This document shows positions 1 to 8,431 of a stretch of DNA of 19,785 bases, one piece after another. A model generated the notes under the pieces. That model had not been told where the DNA came from. It did no database searches and saw nothing but the letters and a program-made list of their open reading frames with translations. Every line of letters starts with the position of its first letter. The first letter of the stretch is position 1. The position numbers were made by a program, and so were the translations under genes. Source of the stretch: Acidobacteriota bacterium (lineage in GTDB: Bacteria; Acidobacteriota; Thermoanaerobaculia; Multivoradales; JAHEKO01); NCBI GenBank assembly GCA_027296385.1, contig JAPUJD010000105.1, positions 1 to 19,785 of the forward strand, in the 5' to 3' direction.

Positions 1-276
1 GCGAGCTCATTCAACGACGCCGAGCGTGACGACCTCGTGGCCGGGCTGACGTCGTTCCTGACCTCCACCATGCGCCGAGTGTTGCAAGAGGGCGGCATGC
101 CGACATTCTCTCGCTTCACGATGCACTCCACCCATGGCAAGGTGGTCTTGCTCGAGCTGGGAGAGTCGTTCCTCGTCGTGCTGACAGACCAGTTCGGCCG
201 GCTCGATGCATGCATTCCCGACATCCAGGAGAGTGCCCACCAGCTGCGGCGGCAGGCGCGGATCTCGCTGCCGTAA
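1..276 (+). CDS. Roadblock/LC7 domain protein, MglB-like (5' end missing)
   Basis: Partial gene; the frame is open from the first base and ends at TAA 274-276, giving about 91 C-terminal residues. The segment with HSTHGKVVLLELGESFLVVL followed by a short loop and a final helix resembles the last beta strands and helix of Roadblock/LC7 proteins. In the known MglA/MglB systems such a protein (MglB) is the GTPase-activating partner of the Ras-like GTPase MglA, acting in the cytoplasm at a cell pole. An MglA-like GTPase follows 156 bp downstream on the same strand, which supports this reading. The N-terminal half is outside the window, so a longer or multi-domain protein cannot be excluded. The family call rests on sequence feel plus neighbourhood. 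Confidence 0.7.
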   Translation, partial: ASSFNDAERDDLVAGLTSFLTSTMRRVLQEGGMPTFSRFTMHSTHGKVVLLELGESFLVVLTDQFGRLDACIPDIQESAHQLRRQARISLP

Positions 277-392
277 GCCTGTGCTACTCCTGGACCAATG
301 GCCGCCAAGACCCTGTTCGAGAGGGTTCGATTGCCTCAAGACGCGGCGCCCAGAACGTCGATGACAGCCGTGAAACCGAATGTCGTGGGAAG

Positions 393-410
393 GTTGTTGA
401 TTCCAACGAC
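393..410 (+). promoter_or_regulatory. Small hairpin just upstream of the mglA-like ribosome binding site
   Basis: A 7-bp stem (393-399 with 404-410, one G-T wobble) closes a four-base loop and ends 6 nt before the AGGAG at 417-421 that precedes the GTPase start. It could modulate translation initiation, but a stem this short can occur by chance. Nothing else recognisable was seen in the 277-432 gap. Confidence 0.25.
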
Positions 411-432
411 ACCTCTAGGAGCTCGATGACCA

Positions 433-1701
433 ATGGTCCAGATCAACTTCGCACTGAAGGAAGTCAACTGCAAGATCGTCTACTACGGTCCGGGTATGAG
501 CGGCAAGACCACCAACCTGGAGATCGTGCATCAGAAGGCCCCCGACAACAACAAGGGCGAGCTTACGTCGATCTCCACTGACGGGGATCGCACGCTGTTC
601 TTCGATTTCATGCCCCTCGATCTCGGCACTGTGGCTGGGATGAGGACGAAGTTCCAGCTCTACACGGTTCCGGGCCAGGTCTACTACAACTCGACGCGGA
701 GGCTGGTCCTGCAGGGTTGTGACGGCATCATCTTCATCGCGGACTCGGATCCCGACAAGATGGCGGAGAACATCGAGTCGTACGAGAACCTGATCGAGAA
801 CCTCCAGGAGTACGGCAAGGACATCCGCGAGCTTCCGCACGTGCTGCAGTACAACAAGCGCGACCTGCCGGAGGGATGCTCGATCGCGGAACTGGGCGAA
901 GCCCTCAACAGCAATGGCTGGCCTGAGTTCGAGACCTCGGCGATCGAAGGCGACGGAATCTTCGACGTCCTGCGCGAGATATCCAAGCTGACCCTGATCT
1001 CGCTCAAGAAGCAGCTCGAGGACGGACTCCCCGAGACGCTGACGCCGCCGATCGCCGCGGCCCCGACGCAGACTGTCGACGAGCCAGCCGCAGCCCAGCC
1101 CGAGGCCGAAGAGCCGACCGCAGTCGAGGCCGAGGCTCTGGAGGACGCGGTCAAGGCCCCGACCGACTCCCCGCTCAGCGACGACGAGATAGAGGATCGA
1201 GCCCTCGATCAGCTGGACGGCGAAGGCGAGAGTCAACTGGTGGACGCGGTGCCCGAACCGGCCGTGGCCGAGGCCGGGGCAGAAGAGCTCGCGGCCGAGA
1301 GCGCGCTCGAGGCGCCGGATGAGAGCGTCACGGCTGAGGTCACCCAGACCGCCGAGCAGACGGACGAAAGCATCACAGCCGAGGCCGCGAAGACCGCCGA
1401 GGCGCCGGACGAGAGCATCGCAGCCGAAGCCGCAGAGCCGGACGAGGTGCCAGCTGCCGACGACATCGCCGCCCGCGCCGAGACCAATGGCCGCCGTCGC
1501 CTCGACCACGCCCTCAACCTGGCACTGTCGGGGCCCGATCTCGAGCGGGCGCACCGGGTCTTACTCGACCTGCAGGTACGGGACGAGCAAGATCGCGTGC
1601 TGCATCAGGTGCGAGACATCGAGTGGGACTTGCAGGACATCGACACCCTACAGGACGTACTGCTCAACCTGAAGATCGAGCTCGAGCGCGAGGACGCTTG
1701 A
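433..1701 (+). CDS. mglA: MglA-like Ras-family GTPase with long acidic, repetitive C-terminal extension
   Basis: 422 aa. Residues 1 to about 195 are a complete MglA-type GTPase: P-loop GPGMSGKT (19-26), Arg53 in DRTLFFDF, TVPGQ with Gln82, NKRD (141-144) and a TSA G5 motif (168-170). These fall at the same positions as in Myxococcus MglA, where Arg53 and Gln82 take part in catalysis. MglA switches between GTP and GDP forms to set cell polarity for motility or pili, with MglB as its GAP. Canonical MglA ends near residue 195. Here about 225 further residues follow: an Ala/Glu/Asp-rich, probably disordered stretch (about 205-350) containing three 15-residue repeats (296-340), then a likely helical tail (354-422). 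ATG 433 is preceded by AGGAG at 417-421. The MglB-like gene lies upstream. The GTPase call is firm; the role of the extension is unknown. Confidence 0.93.
   Translation: MVQINFALKEVNCKIVYYGPGMSGKTTNLEIVHQKAPDNNKGELTSISTDGDRTLFFDFMPLDLGTVAGMRTKFQLYTVPGQVYYNSTRRLVLQGCDGIIFIADSDPDKMAENIESYENLIENLQEYGKDIRELPHVLQYNKRDLPEGCSIAELGEALNSNGWPEFETSAIEGDGIFDVLREISKLTLISLKKQLEDGLPETLTPPIAAAPTQTVDEPAAAQPEAEEPTAVEAEALEDAVKAPTDSPLSDDEIEDRALDQLDGEGESQLVDAVPEPAVAEAGAEELAAESALEAPDESVTAEVTQTAEQTDESITAEAAKTAEAPDESIAAEAAEPDEVPAADDIAARAETNGRRRLDHALNLALSGPDLERAHRVLLDLQVRDEQDRVLHQVRDIEWDLQDIDTLQDVLLNLKIELEREDA
1318..1452 (+). repeat. Three 45-bp in-frame tandem repeats in the GTPase extension
   Basis: Three consecutive 45-bp units (1318-1362, 1363-1407, 1408-1452) encode 15-residue units starting DESVTAE, DESITAE and DESIAAE. 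The first ten residues or so are well kept; the third unit diverges toward its end. They sit in the Ala/Glu-rich linker between the GTPase domain and the helical tail. Unit number could vary between strains by slippage or recombination. Confidence 0.85.
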
Positions 1702-1708
1702 GCGCTGG

Positions 1709-2170
1709 ATGAAGTGCCCCTATTGCTCTGACAACGACGATCGCGTGGTCGACTCACGCGAGAATCGGGATGGCTTGGCCATCCGCAGGCGCCGCGAGTG
1801 CCTCAGTTGTGGCCGGAGATTCACCTCCTACGAGCGCATCGAAGACATACCCCACATGGTCATCAAGGGCGATGGCTCGAGGGTCAAGTTCGACCGGACC
1901 AAACTCCTGGACGGTCTGCGCAAGGCCTGCGAGAAGCGGCCGGTTCCCGCGATGGCCCTGGAGCAGATCGCTGACGACGTCGAGCGCCAGCTAAGCGAGA
2001 GTGAAGAGAGAGAGATCAGTACCCAGCACATCGGCGCCTATGTCATGGCTCAACTCAGGGAGCTCGACCAGGTTGCCTACGTGCGTTTCGCCTCGGTTTA
2101 TCGCCGTTTCGAGGACATCGAGGCCTTCATGGACGAGGTCCGGAACCTCGTCGAGCACCGCCAGGGCTGA
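1709..2170 (+). CDS. nrdR: Transcriptional repressor NrdR
   Basis: 153 aa, the usual NrdR length. The N-terminal zinc ribbon has CPYC (3-6) and CLSC (31-34) with the characteristic RRRECLSCGRRFTSYER segment. An ATP-cone domain follows (about residues 46-136; MVIKGDGSRVKFDRTKLLDG and the AYVRFASVYRRFEDIEAF end). NrdR senses ATP/dATP through the cone and represses ribonucleotide reductase genes by binding NrdR boxes. No nrd gene is present here, so its targets lie elsewhere. It starts 7 nt after the GTPase stop and ends 6 nt before lon, so it is probably co-transcribed with both. The nrdR-lon adjacency fits a housekeeping cluster. Confidence 0.97.
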   Translation: MKCPYCSDNDDRVVDSRENRDGLAIRRRRECLSCGRRFTSYERIEDIPHMVIKGDGSRVKFDRTKLLDGLRKACEKRPVPAMALEQIADDVERQLSESEEREISTQHIGAYVMAQLRELDQVAYVRFASVYRRFEDIEAFMDEVRNLVEHRQG

Positions 2171-2176
2171 GCGGTA

Positions 2177-4519
<2,343 letters not shown>

Positions 4520-4529
4520 CGTCAGGACA

Positions 4530-5516
4530 GTGGACCGAGAGGAAGAGATCATCAGCTGGCTGCGCCGGCAGCAGCCGCGCGCCGGCCTAGAGGCGCCAGG
4601 CGACGACGCCGCTATCGTCGGCCGCGGCTCCGCCTCCAAGGCGCTGACGGTCGACCAACAGATCGCCGGCATCCACGTCCCGGCCGACCTCGACGTCGCA
4701 GTTTGGGCGCGACGACTGCTGGCGGTCAACCTCTCCGATCTGGCGGCGATGGGAGCCCGGCCGCGAGCAGCCTTGTTGACCCTCGCCGTTCCGCCCGCGT
4801 TCCCGATTCGCCCGTTTCTCAGCGCCACGGTCCACACCTGCCGGCGCTACGGCCTGACGTTGGCGGGCGGCGACATCGCCCGAGCCGGCCAGGCAGTCAC
4901 CACCATGACCCTCCTCGGCACGCGAGCGCGAGGCTCACGCTGGGTCAGCCGCAGCGCGGGTCGAGCCGGCGATCGGCTCTGGATCGGGGGCGACGTCGGC
5001 CTGTCGGCGGCCGGCCAACGTCTCGTCGCTCGCGGCGCGCGACTCGTCGCCAACAGGGTGTCGCTACCGGCCGACCTCGGGCTCGATGCTGCGGCGGCGG
5101 TGGCGGCCCGCCGGGCGGTGCGGCGGCACCTGGCCCCGCGACCCCAGCTGGAGCTGGGAGAGTGGCTCGGAACTCAACGCCGCTCGGCCGCCATCGACGT
5201 CTCGGACGGGCTGGCCAAGGATCTTCATCGACTCTGCCGATCGAGCGGTGTCGGCGCCGTCATCGACAGCGACTCCCTGCCGATCAGCGCTGACTTGGCG
5301 AAGCTCGCCGCTGTCGTGGGTCAGCCCGCGGTCGACTTGGCGCTAGGGGGCGGCGAGGACTACACGTTGCTGTTCGCCCTGCCGCCCCGCACGACACCGC
5401 CGGCGGATTTCGGCGCTCGTGCGATCGGCCGCCTGATCCCGGGCCGGCGACTATTCATCGAGGGCGGCGACGGACGACGAGCCCTCGACCCGGCGGGCTG
5501 GGATCACCTGAAATGA
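4530..5516 (+). CDS. thiL: Thiamine-monophosphate kinase ThiL
   Basis: 328 aa, normal for ThiL. It phosphorylates thiamine monophosphate with ATP to thiamine pyrophosphate, the last step of cofactor synthesis, in the cytoplasm. Visible family motifs: GDDAAI (24-29), NLSDLAAMGARP (the ATP- and metal-binding segment of the PurM-like fold), GGDIA, a central IDVSDGLAKDL and the late GGGEDYTLLF. The start is GTG 4530. AGGA at 4524-4527 is only 2 nt away, so initiation may depend partly on coupling to lon, whose stop lies 10 nt upstream. No other thi genes are in the window. The stop codon is the first three bases of a hairpin likely to end the operon. Confidence 0.95.
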   Translation: MDREEEIISWLRRQQPRAGLEAPGDDAAIVGRGSASKALTVDQQIAGIHVPADLDVAVWARRLLAVNLSDLAAMGARPRAALLTLAVPPAFPIRPFLSATVHTCRRYGLTLAGGDIARAGQAVTTMTLLGTRARGSRWVSRSAGRAGDRLWIGGDVGLSAAGQRLVARGARLVANRVSLPADLGLDAAAAVAARRAVRRHLAPRPQLELGEWLGTQRRSAAIDVSDGLAKDLHRLCRSSGVGAVIDSDSLPISADLAKLAAVVGQPAVDLALGGGEDYTLLFALPPRTTPPADFGARAIGRLIPGRRLFIEGGDGRRALDPAGWDHLK

Positions 5517-5545
5517 GGGGCTTGCCAGTCACGGTAAGCCCCTCA
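5514..5545. terminator. Intrinsic-type hairpin between convergent genes, starting in the thiL stop codon
   Basis: A 10-bp perfect inverted repeat (5514-5523 with 5536-5545, TGAGGGGCTT and its complement) extends inward by three more pairs, one of them G-T, leaving a 6-nt loop at 5527-5532. It sits in the 49-bp gap between thiL (+) and the HTH gene (-). No clear U-tract follows on either strand, so it may be Rho-assisted or only an RNA-stabilising stem. Position and strength favour a bidirectional terminator. Confidence 0.75.
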
Positions 5546-5565
5546 CCGACGGGCGAATGGCGCGA

Positions 5566-6309
5566 TCAGCGCCCCTTGATCGTCACCTGCAGCGGCTTCT
5601 TGAGCAACTTGATCACGCTCGAAACCTGCTTGGCCAGGTCGGCCTGAGCCTTCTCGAGCTTACGCAGCTGGTCCCCCAGTGCCTGATTGCTCGTATCCCT
5701 CGCCGTTCGAGCCGGCTTCTTGCCTCCGCTCTTGGGCGGCCGCCCCGGGCGGCTCTCGCTGCGCAGTTGGCGAAAAACCGCCACAGCGTCCTCGGGGAAG
5801 CGGCGTAGTCGCCCACTTCCAACGGTGGGGATGCGGTGGAGGAAAAGCTGGACATAGCGCGAAACCGTCGGATAGGAGATGCCGGTCCGGCGGCTGATCT
5901 CGGTCAGAGTGAGCAGGCCGGCCGCCTTGCCCTTGACCGACGCCTTCTTGGCCGGCGCGGTCCTGGCCGAGGCACGCCGCTTCTTCCCGACACCCTTGGC
6001 CTTCGTCGCCGACTTCGGCGGGCGGCCGCGCTTGGCCAGATTCTCCTTCTTGAGTTCACGCAGCACCGCCACGGCTTCGCGCGGATACCTCTGCTTGCGA
6101 CCCTCGCCGACCGAAGGAATCCGGTCTTGGTACATGCGCTTGTATTTCTGCAACGTCGGCATCGAGACCGACGCCATCTTTCCTATCTGAGTCAGGGTAT
6201 AGAGCTTGACCGATTTCGCCCTCTTGGGGGAAGCCTTGGCGGCCTTGCGAACTACCTCCTTCTTAGCCGGCTTCATTCGGCCACGTTTCTTAGCTTTTCT
6301 CTTTGCCAT
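5566..6309 (-). CDS. Lysine-rich DNA-binding protein with two HTH + AT-hook-like modules
   Basis: 247 aa, very basic. After a Lys/Arg-rich N-terminus (1-35) come two similar MerR/excisionase-like winged HTH segments (about 36-88, LYTLTQIGKMASVSMPTLQKY; about 131-183, LTLTEISRRTGISYPTVSRY). Each contains a RIPxVGxGR segment and is followed by an AT-hook-like motif, RGRPPK at 94-99 and PGRPPK at 188-193. The modules are offset by about 95 residues, indicating internal duplication. The C-terminus (about 208-237) looks like a short coiled coil (LGDQLRKLEKAQADLAKQV), suggesting oligomerisation. ATG 6309 is preferred over GTG 6312 because the GTG lies inside the Shine-Dalgarno. It stands alone between a terminator hairpin and the dppC-like gene, with its own promoter. 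I infer a nucleoid-associated or regulatory role; I do not recognise a named family. Confidence 0.8.
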   Translation of the reverse strand: MAKRKAKKRGRMKPAKKEVVRKAAKASPKRAKSVKLYTLTQIGKMASVSMPTLQKYKRMYQDRIPSVGEGRKQRYPREAVAVLRELKKENLAKRGRPPKSATKAKGVGKKRRASARTAPAKKASVKGKAAGLLTLTEISRRTGISYPTVSRYVQLFLHRIPTVGSGRLRRFPEDAVAVFRQLRSESRPGRPPKSGGKKPARTARDTSNQALGDQLRKLEKAQADLAKQVSSVIKLLKKPLQVTIKGR

Positions 6310-6311
6310 CA

Positions 6312-6320
6312 CCTCTCCTT
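6312..6320 (-). promoter_or_regulatory. Strong ribosome binding site deciding the start of the HTH gene
   Basis: On the minus strand AAGGAGAGG stands 5 nt (counted from GGAG) before ATG 6309. The alternative GTG at 6312-6310 overlaps this site and would be too close, so the ATG is chosen. Confidence 0.8.
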
Positions 6321-6337
6321 TTTCGCCCGCAGAAATC

Positions 6338-6351
6338 GCGATAGCTATCGC
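6338..6351. promoter_or_regulatory. 14-bp perfect palindrome in the leader of the HTH gene
   Basis: GCGATAGCTATCGC is a perfect palindrome lying 28 bp upstream of ATG 6309, between the predicted promoter and the ribosome binding site. It could be an operator, possibly autoregulatory, for a dimeric DNA-binding protein. Binding is not shown by sequence alone. Confidence 0.4.
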
Positions 6352-6377
6352 TGCGTAGGGTTCTTCGAGCCAACGAA

Positions 6378-6406
6378 ATTATTATAAAAAAAAAGCTTAC
6401 GGTCAA
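6378..6406 (-). promoter_or_regulatory. Sigma-70-type promoter candidate for the HTH gene
   Basis: On the minus strand TTGACC (6406-6401) and AATAAT (6383-6378) are separated by 17 bp and flank a run of nine T. A TATAAT also exists at 6386-6381, but with only 14 bp of spacing. This is the most AT-rich patch of the window, in otherwise GC-rich DNA. The predicted transcript start near 6371 leaves a leader of about 60 nt. Confidence 0.6.
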
Positions 6407-6432
6407 ATGCGACAGTTGAGCTCAAATTCAGC

Positions 6433-7266
6433 CTAGCCTTCTGAGCCGCTGGCCGGGTCGAGCCAGCCGACGAGCGCATCGCCGAGGAAGTTCAAGCCCA
6501 TCACGGTCAGAAGGATCGCGATGCCGGGAAACAGCGCCAAGTGCGGCGCGTCGAGCAGATGGCTGCGTCCGGCGTTGATCATCGCGCCCCATGACGGCGT
6601 GGGCGGCGCGATGCCGAGGCCGAGAAAGGACAGACTGGCCTCGGCGAGGATTGCTCCCGCCATGCCCAGACTGGCTTGCACGACCAGGGTCGGCAGCACG
6701 TTGGGTAGTAGGTGGCGGACGATGACACCGACCGGGCCGACTCCGGAGGCACGGGCCGCCAGCACGAATTCCATCTCCCGAAGCTGCAGAATCTGGCCGC
6801 GGACGAGGCGCGCATAGCCTACCCATCCGATCACCACGAGCGCGATCACGACGTTGCGCAAGTCCGGGCCGAGAACAGCCACCAAGGCGATCGCCAACAG
6901 AATCCCCGGGAACGCCATGAAGACGTCGGTCAAGCGCATGAGCAGGGCGTCGATGCGCCCACCCGCGTAGCCCGCGACGGCACCGATCAGAGTGCCCAAC
7001 GCGCCCGCCAGCACGACAACCGCCACGCCGACTCCAACCGAGACTCTCGCCCCCATGATCAGCCGCGAAAGGATGTCGCGCCCGAGCTCGTCGAGACCCA
7101 GCCAGTGAGCGCCAGAAGGGCTCTCGAGACGGTTCTCGAGCGCTTGGTGGTTGGGGTCTTGGGGCGCCAGCCAGGGAGCCAGCAGAGCGACCACCAGGAC
7201 CGTGGCGGCCAGTCCCGCTCCAAGCCAGAGGGCCGGCGTTCCCCGAGCCGAGCCATCGATCTTCAC
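6433..7266 (-). CDS. Peptide/nickel-type ABC transporter permease, DppC/OppC family
   Basis: 277 aa. An N-terminal membrane segment (about 12-34) is followed by the usual DppC/OppC motif region HWLGLDELGRDILSRLIMGA, then further hydrophobic helices of a BPD_transp_1 domain. The EAA-type cytoplasmic loop (FVLAARASGVGPVGVIVRHL, about 167-186) contacts the ATPase. The family forms the inner-membrane heterodimer with a DppB-type partner and imports peptides, nickel or related solutes with ATP. GTG 7266 is chosen because GAGAGGA (7278-7272) lies 5 nt upstream. The partner gene ends 75 bp upstream. No binding protein or ATP-binding subunit is visible nearby, so the substrate is unknown. Confidence 0.92.
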   Translation of the reverse strand: MKIDGSARGTPALWLGAGLAATVLVVALLAPWLAPQDPNHQALENRLESPSGAHWLGLDELGRDILSRLIMGARVSVGVGVAVVVLAGALGTLIGAVAGYAGGRIDALLMRLTDVFMAFPGILLAIALVAVLGPDLRNVVIALVVIGWVGYARLVRGQILQLREMEFVLAARASGVGPVGVIVRHLLPNVLPTLVVQASLGMAGAILAEASLSFLGLGIAPPTPSWGAMINAGRSHLLDAPHLALFPGIAILLTVMGLNFLGDALVGWLDPASGSEG

Positions 7267-7341
7267 GGGCGTCCTCTCGCTGCAAAGCGACGCGCCGCCG
7301 TGACGACCTCGCGGGTCTCGTGGCGAGATTCTCGCATCATC

Positions 7342-8262
7342 TCAGCGCAGCCTGATCCGCGCATCGAGCAGCGCATATGTGAGATCGGTCAGCAGATTGA
7401 TTACCAGGTAGCTCAAGGCGATGGTGAGGATCCCGCCCTGTACCAGGGGATAGTCGCGTGCCTGGATAGCCTGCACTATCAGGCGACCGATTCCGGGCCA
7501 GGAGAAGATGGTCTCGGTGATGATGGCGCCGGTCAGGAGAGCACCGAACTGGAGCCCTACGACGGTCACCACCGGAATGGAGGCATTGCGAAAAGCGTGT
7601 CGGGCCACCGCCTGGCCGTATCCCAGCCCCTTGGCCTGCGCCACCACCAGATAGGGCTCGCCGAGCTCCTCCGCCAGCGACGAGCGCACCATCCTGGTCA
7701 ACATGCCTGCCAGCGCAGTGCCCAGCGTGATCGCCGGCAGCACGAGGCTGGCCATCCCGCCGCGCCCGGAGACGGGCAGCAGATCGAGGCGGATCGCCAG
7801 CAGCCAGATCAGCATCGGACCGAGCCAGAAGTTTGGAATCGAGACCCCGAGCAGTGCCAGGAAGCGGGCTCCGTGATCCAGCGCTCGGTCACGATTCAGC
7901 GCCGCCACCACCCCCAGCGGCAGGGCCAGCGCCAGAGCGGCCAGCATGCTCGCAAAGGCCAGTTCCAACGTTGCCGGGTAGTGCGCCGCCAGCAATCGCG
8001 TCACCGGTTGCCTGAAACGCAACGATTCGCCCAGGTCGAGCCGCGCCAGACGGACAAAGTAGTCGACGAATTGACGACCGAGCGGGCGATCGAGCCCTAG
8101 CTCGTGGCGTAGAGCCTCGACCTCGGCGGGCTGCGCACCGTCGCCGAGCATGATCTCCACCGGGTCGCCGGGAATCAGATGAATCAAGGAGAAGACCAGG
8201 GCGCACACTAGCAACGCCAGCGGCGCGGTTTGGGCGAGGCGGTAAAGCGTGTAGCGGATCAT
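7342..8262 (-). CDS. Peptide/nickel-type ABC transporter permease, DppB/OppB family
   Basis: 306 aa from ATG 8262, opening MIRYTLYRLAQTAPLALLV, the typical DppB/OppB first helix. It continues with HLIPGDPVEIMLGDGA, the LDLGESLRFRQPV segment, several further hydrophobic helices and the EAA-type loop (VVAQAKGLGYGQAVARHAF), ending in IFSWPGIGRL and a last membrane helix. It is one half of an inner-membrane ABC importer, with the DppC-type protein as partner. The frame stays open 56 codons upstream to a GTG at 8430, but those codons lie in the 162-bp repeat and are not family-like, so ATG 8262 is preferred. No good Shine-Dalgarno precedes it; the repeat ends 7 bp upstream and must form its leader. 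Confidence 0.9.
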   Translation of the reverse strand: MIRYTLYRLAQTAPLALLVCALVFSLIHLIPGDPVEIMLGDGAQPAEVEALRHELGLDRPLGRQFVDYFVRLARLDLGESLRFRQPVTRLLAAHYPATLELAFASMLAALALALPLGVVAALNRDRALDHGARFLALLGVSIPNFWLGPMLIWLLAIRLDLLPVSGRGGMASLVLPAITLGTALAGMLTRMVRSSLAEELGEPYLVVAQAKGLGYGQAVARHAFRNASIPVVTVVGLQFGALLTGAIITETIFSWPGIGRLIVQAIQARDYPLVQGGILTIALSYLVINLLTDLTYALLDARIRLR

Positions 8263-8269
8263 GGGGAAG

Positions 8270-8431
8270 AGTGTCCCGTGCGACAAGCTCGTTGCCCGGA
8301 TCGCCGAGGACTCAGCGTTCCTGGCAAGGCGTGACGACGAAGGACTAGCGAGTCTAGTTCGAGGAGGAGCAACGAAGCCAGGGGCGTTGAGAATCGGCGA
8401 GCTGGGTAGCGAGCTTGTCGCACGGGACACT
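8270..8431 (+). repeat. 162-bp quasi-palindromic dispersed element, copy 1
   Basis: Bounded by perfect 22-bp terminal inverted repeats (8270-8291 and 8410-8431, beginning AGTGTCCCGTGCGACAAG). Inside, CGCCGA pairs with TCGGCG, and CTCAGCGTTCCTGGC (8311-8325) pairs imperfectly with the 8377-8391 segment, so most of the element can form one long hairpin with its apex near 8350. A second copy of exactly equal length is at 16267-16428 in the same orientation. It fills the gap between the sigma-54 gene and the dppB-like gene and supplies the TAG stop of the former (8432-8430). No transposase and no target duplication longer than 2 bp are seen. It could be MITE-like or RNA-forming. Confidence 0.88.

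Noticed and set aside
415..1554. Minus-strand open frame opposite the MglA-like gene
   Set aside because: Shadow of a complete GTPase gene; its repeats only mirror the tandem repeats of the sense strand.
6416..6425. TTGAGCTCAA palindrome after the dppC-like gene as a terminator
   Set aside because: Only 10 bp with no loop and no U-tract; too weak to call.
6712..8100. Plus-strand open frame opposite the dppBC-type genes
   Set aside because: Antisense to two clear membrane proteins; low-complexity charged product.
8263..8430. 56-residue N-terminal extension of the dppB-like protein, and a similar minus-strand frame in the second element copy
   Set aside because: The extension is encoded by the repeat. 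In copy 2 the equivalent frame is not in phase with plsC, and differences between copies change many amino acids, so there is no sign of coding selection.
8270..8431. Sigma-54 (-24/-12) promoter inside element copy 1
   Set aside because: A TGGC...TTGC pair exists on the minus strand, but the GG-to-GC spacing is about three bases too short for a sigma-54 site.
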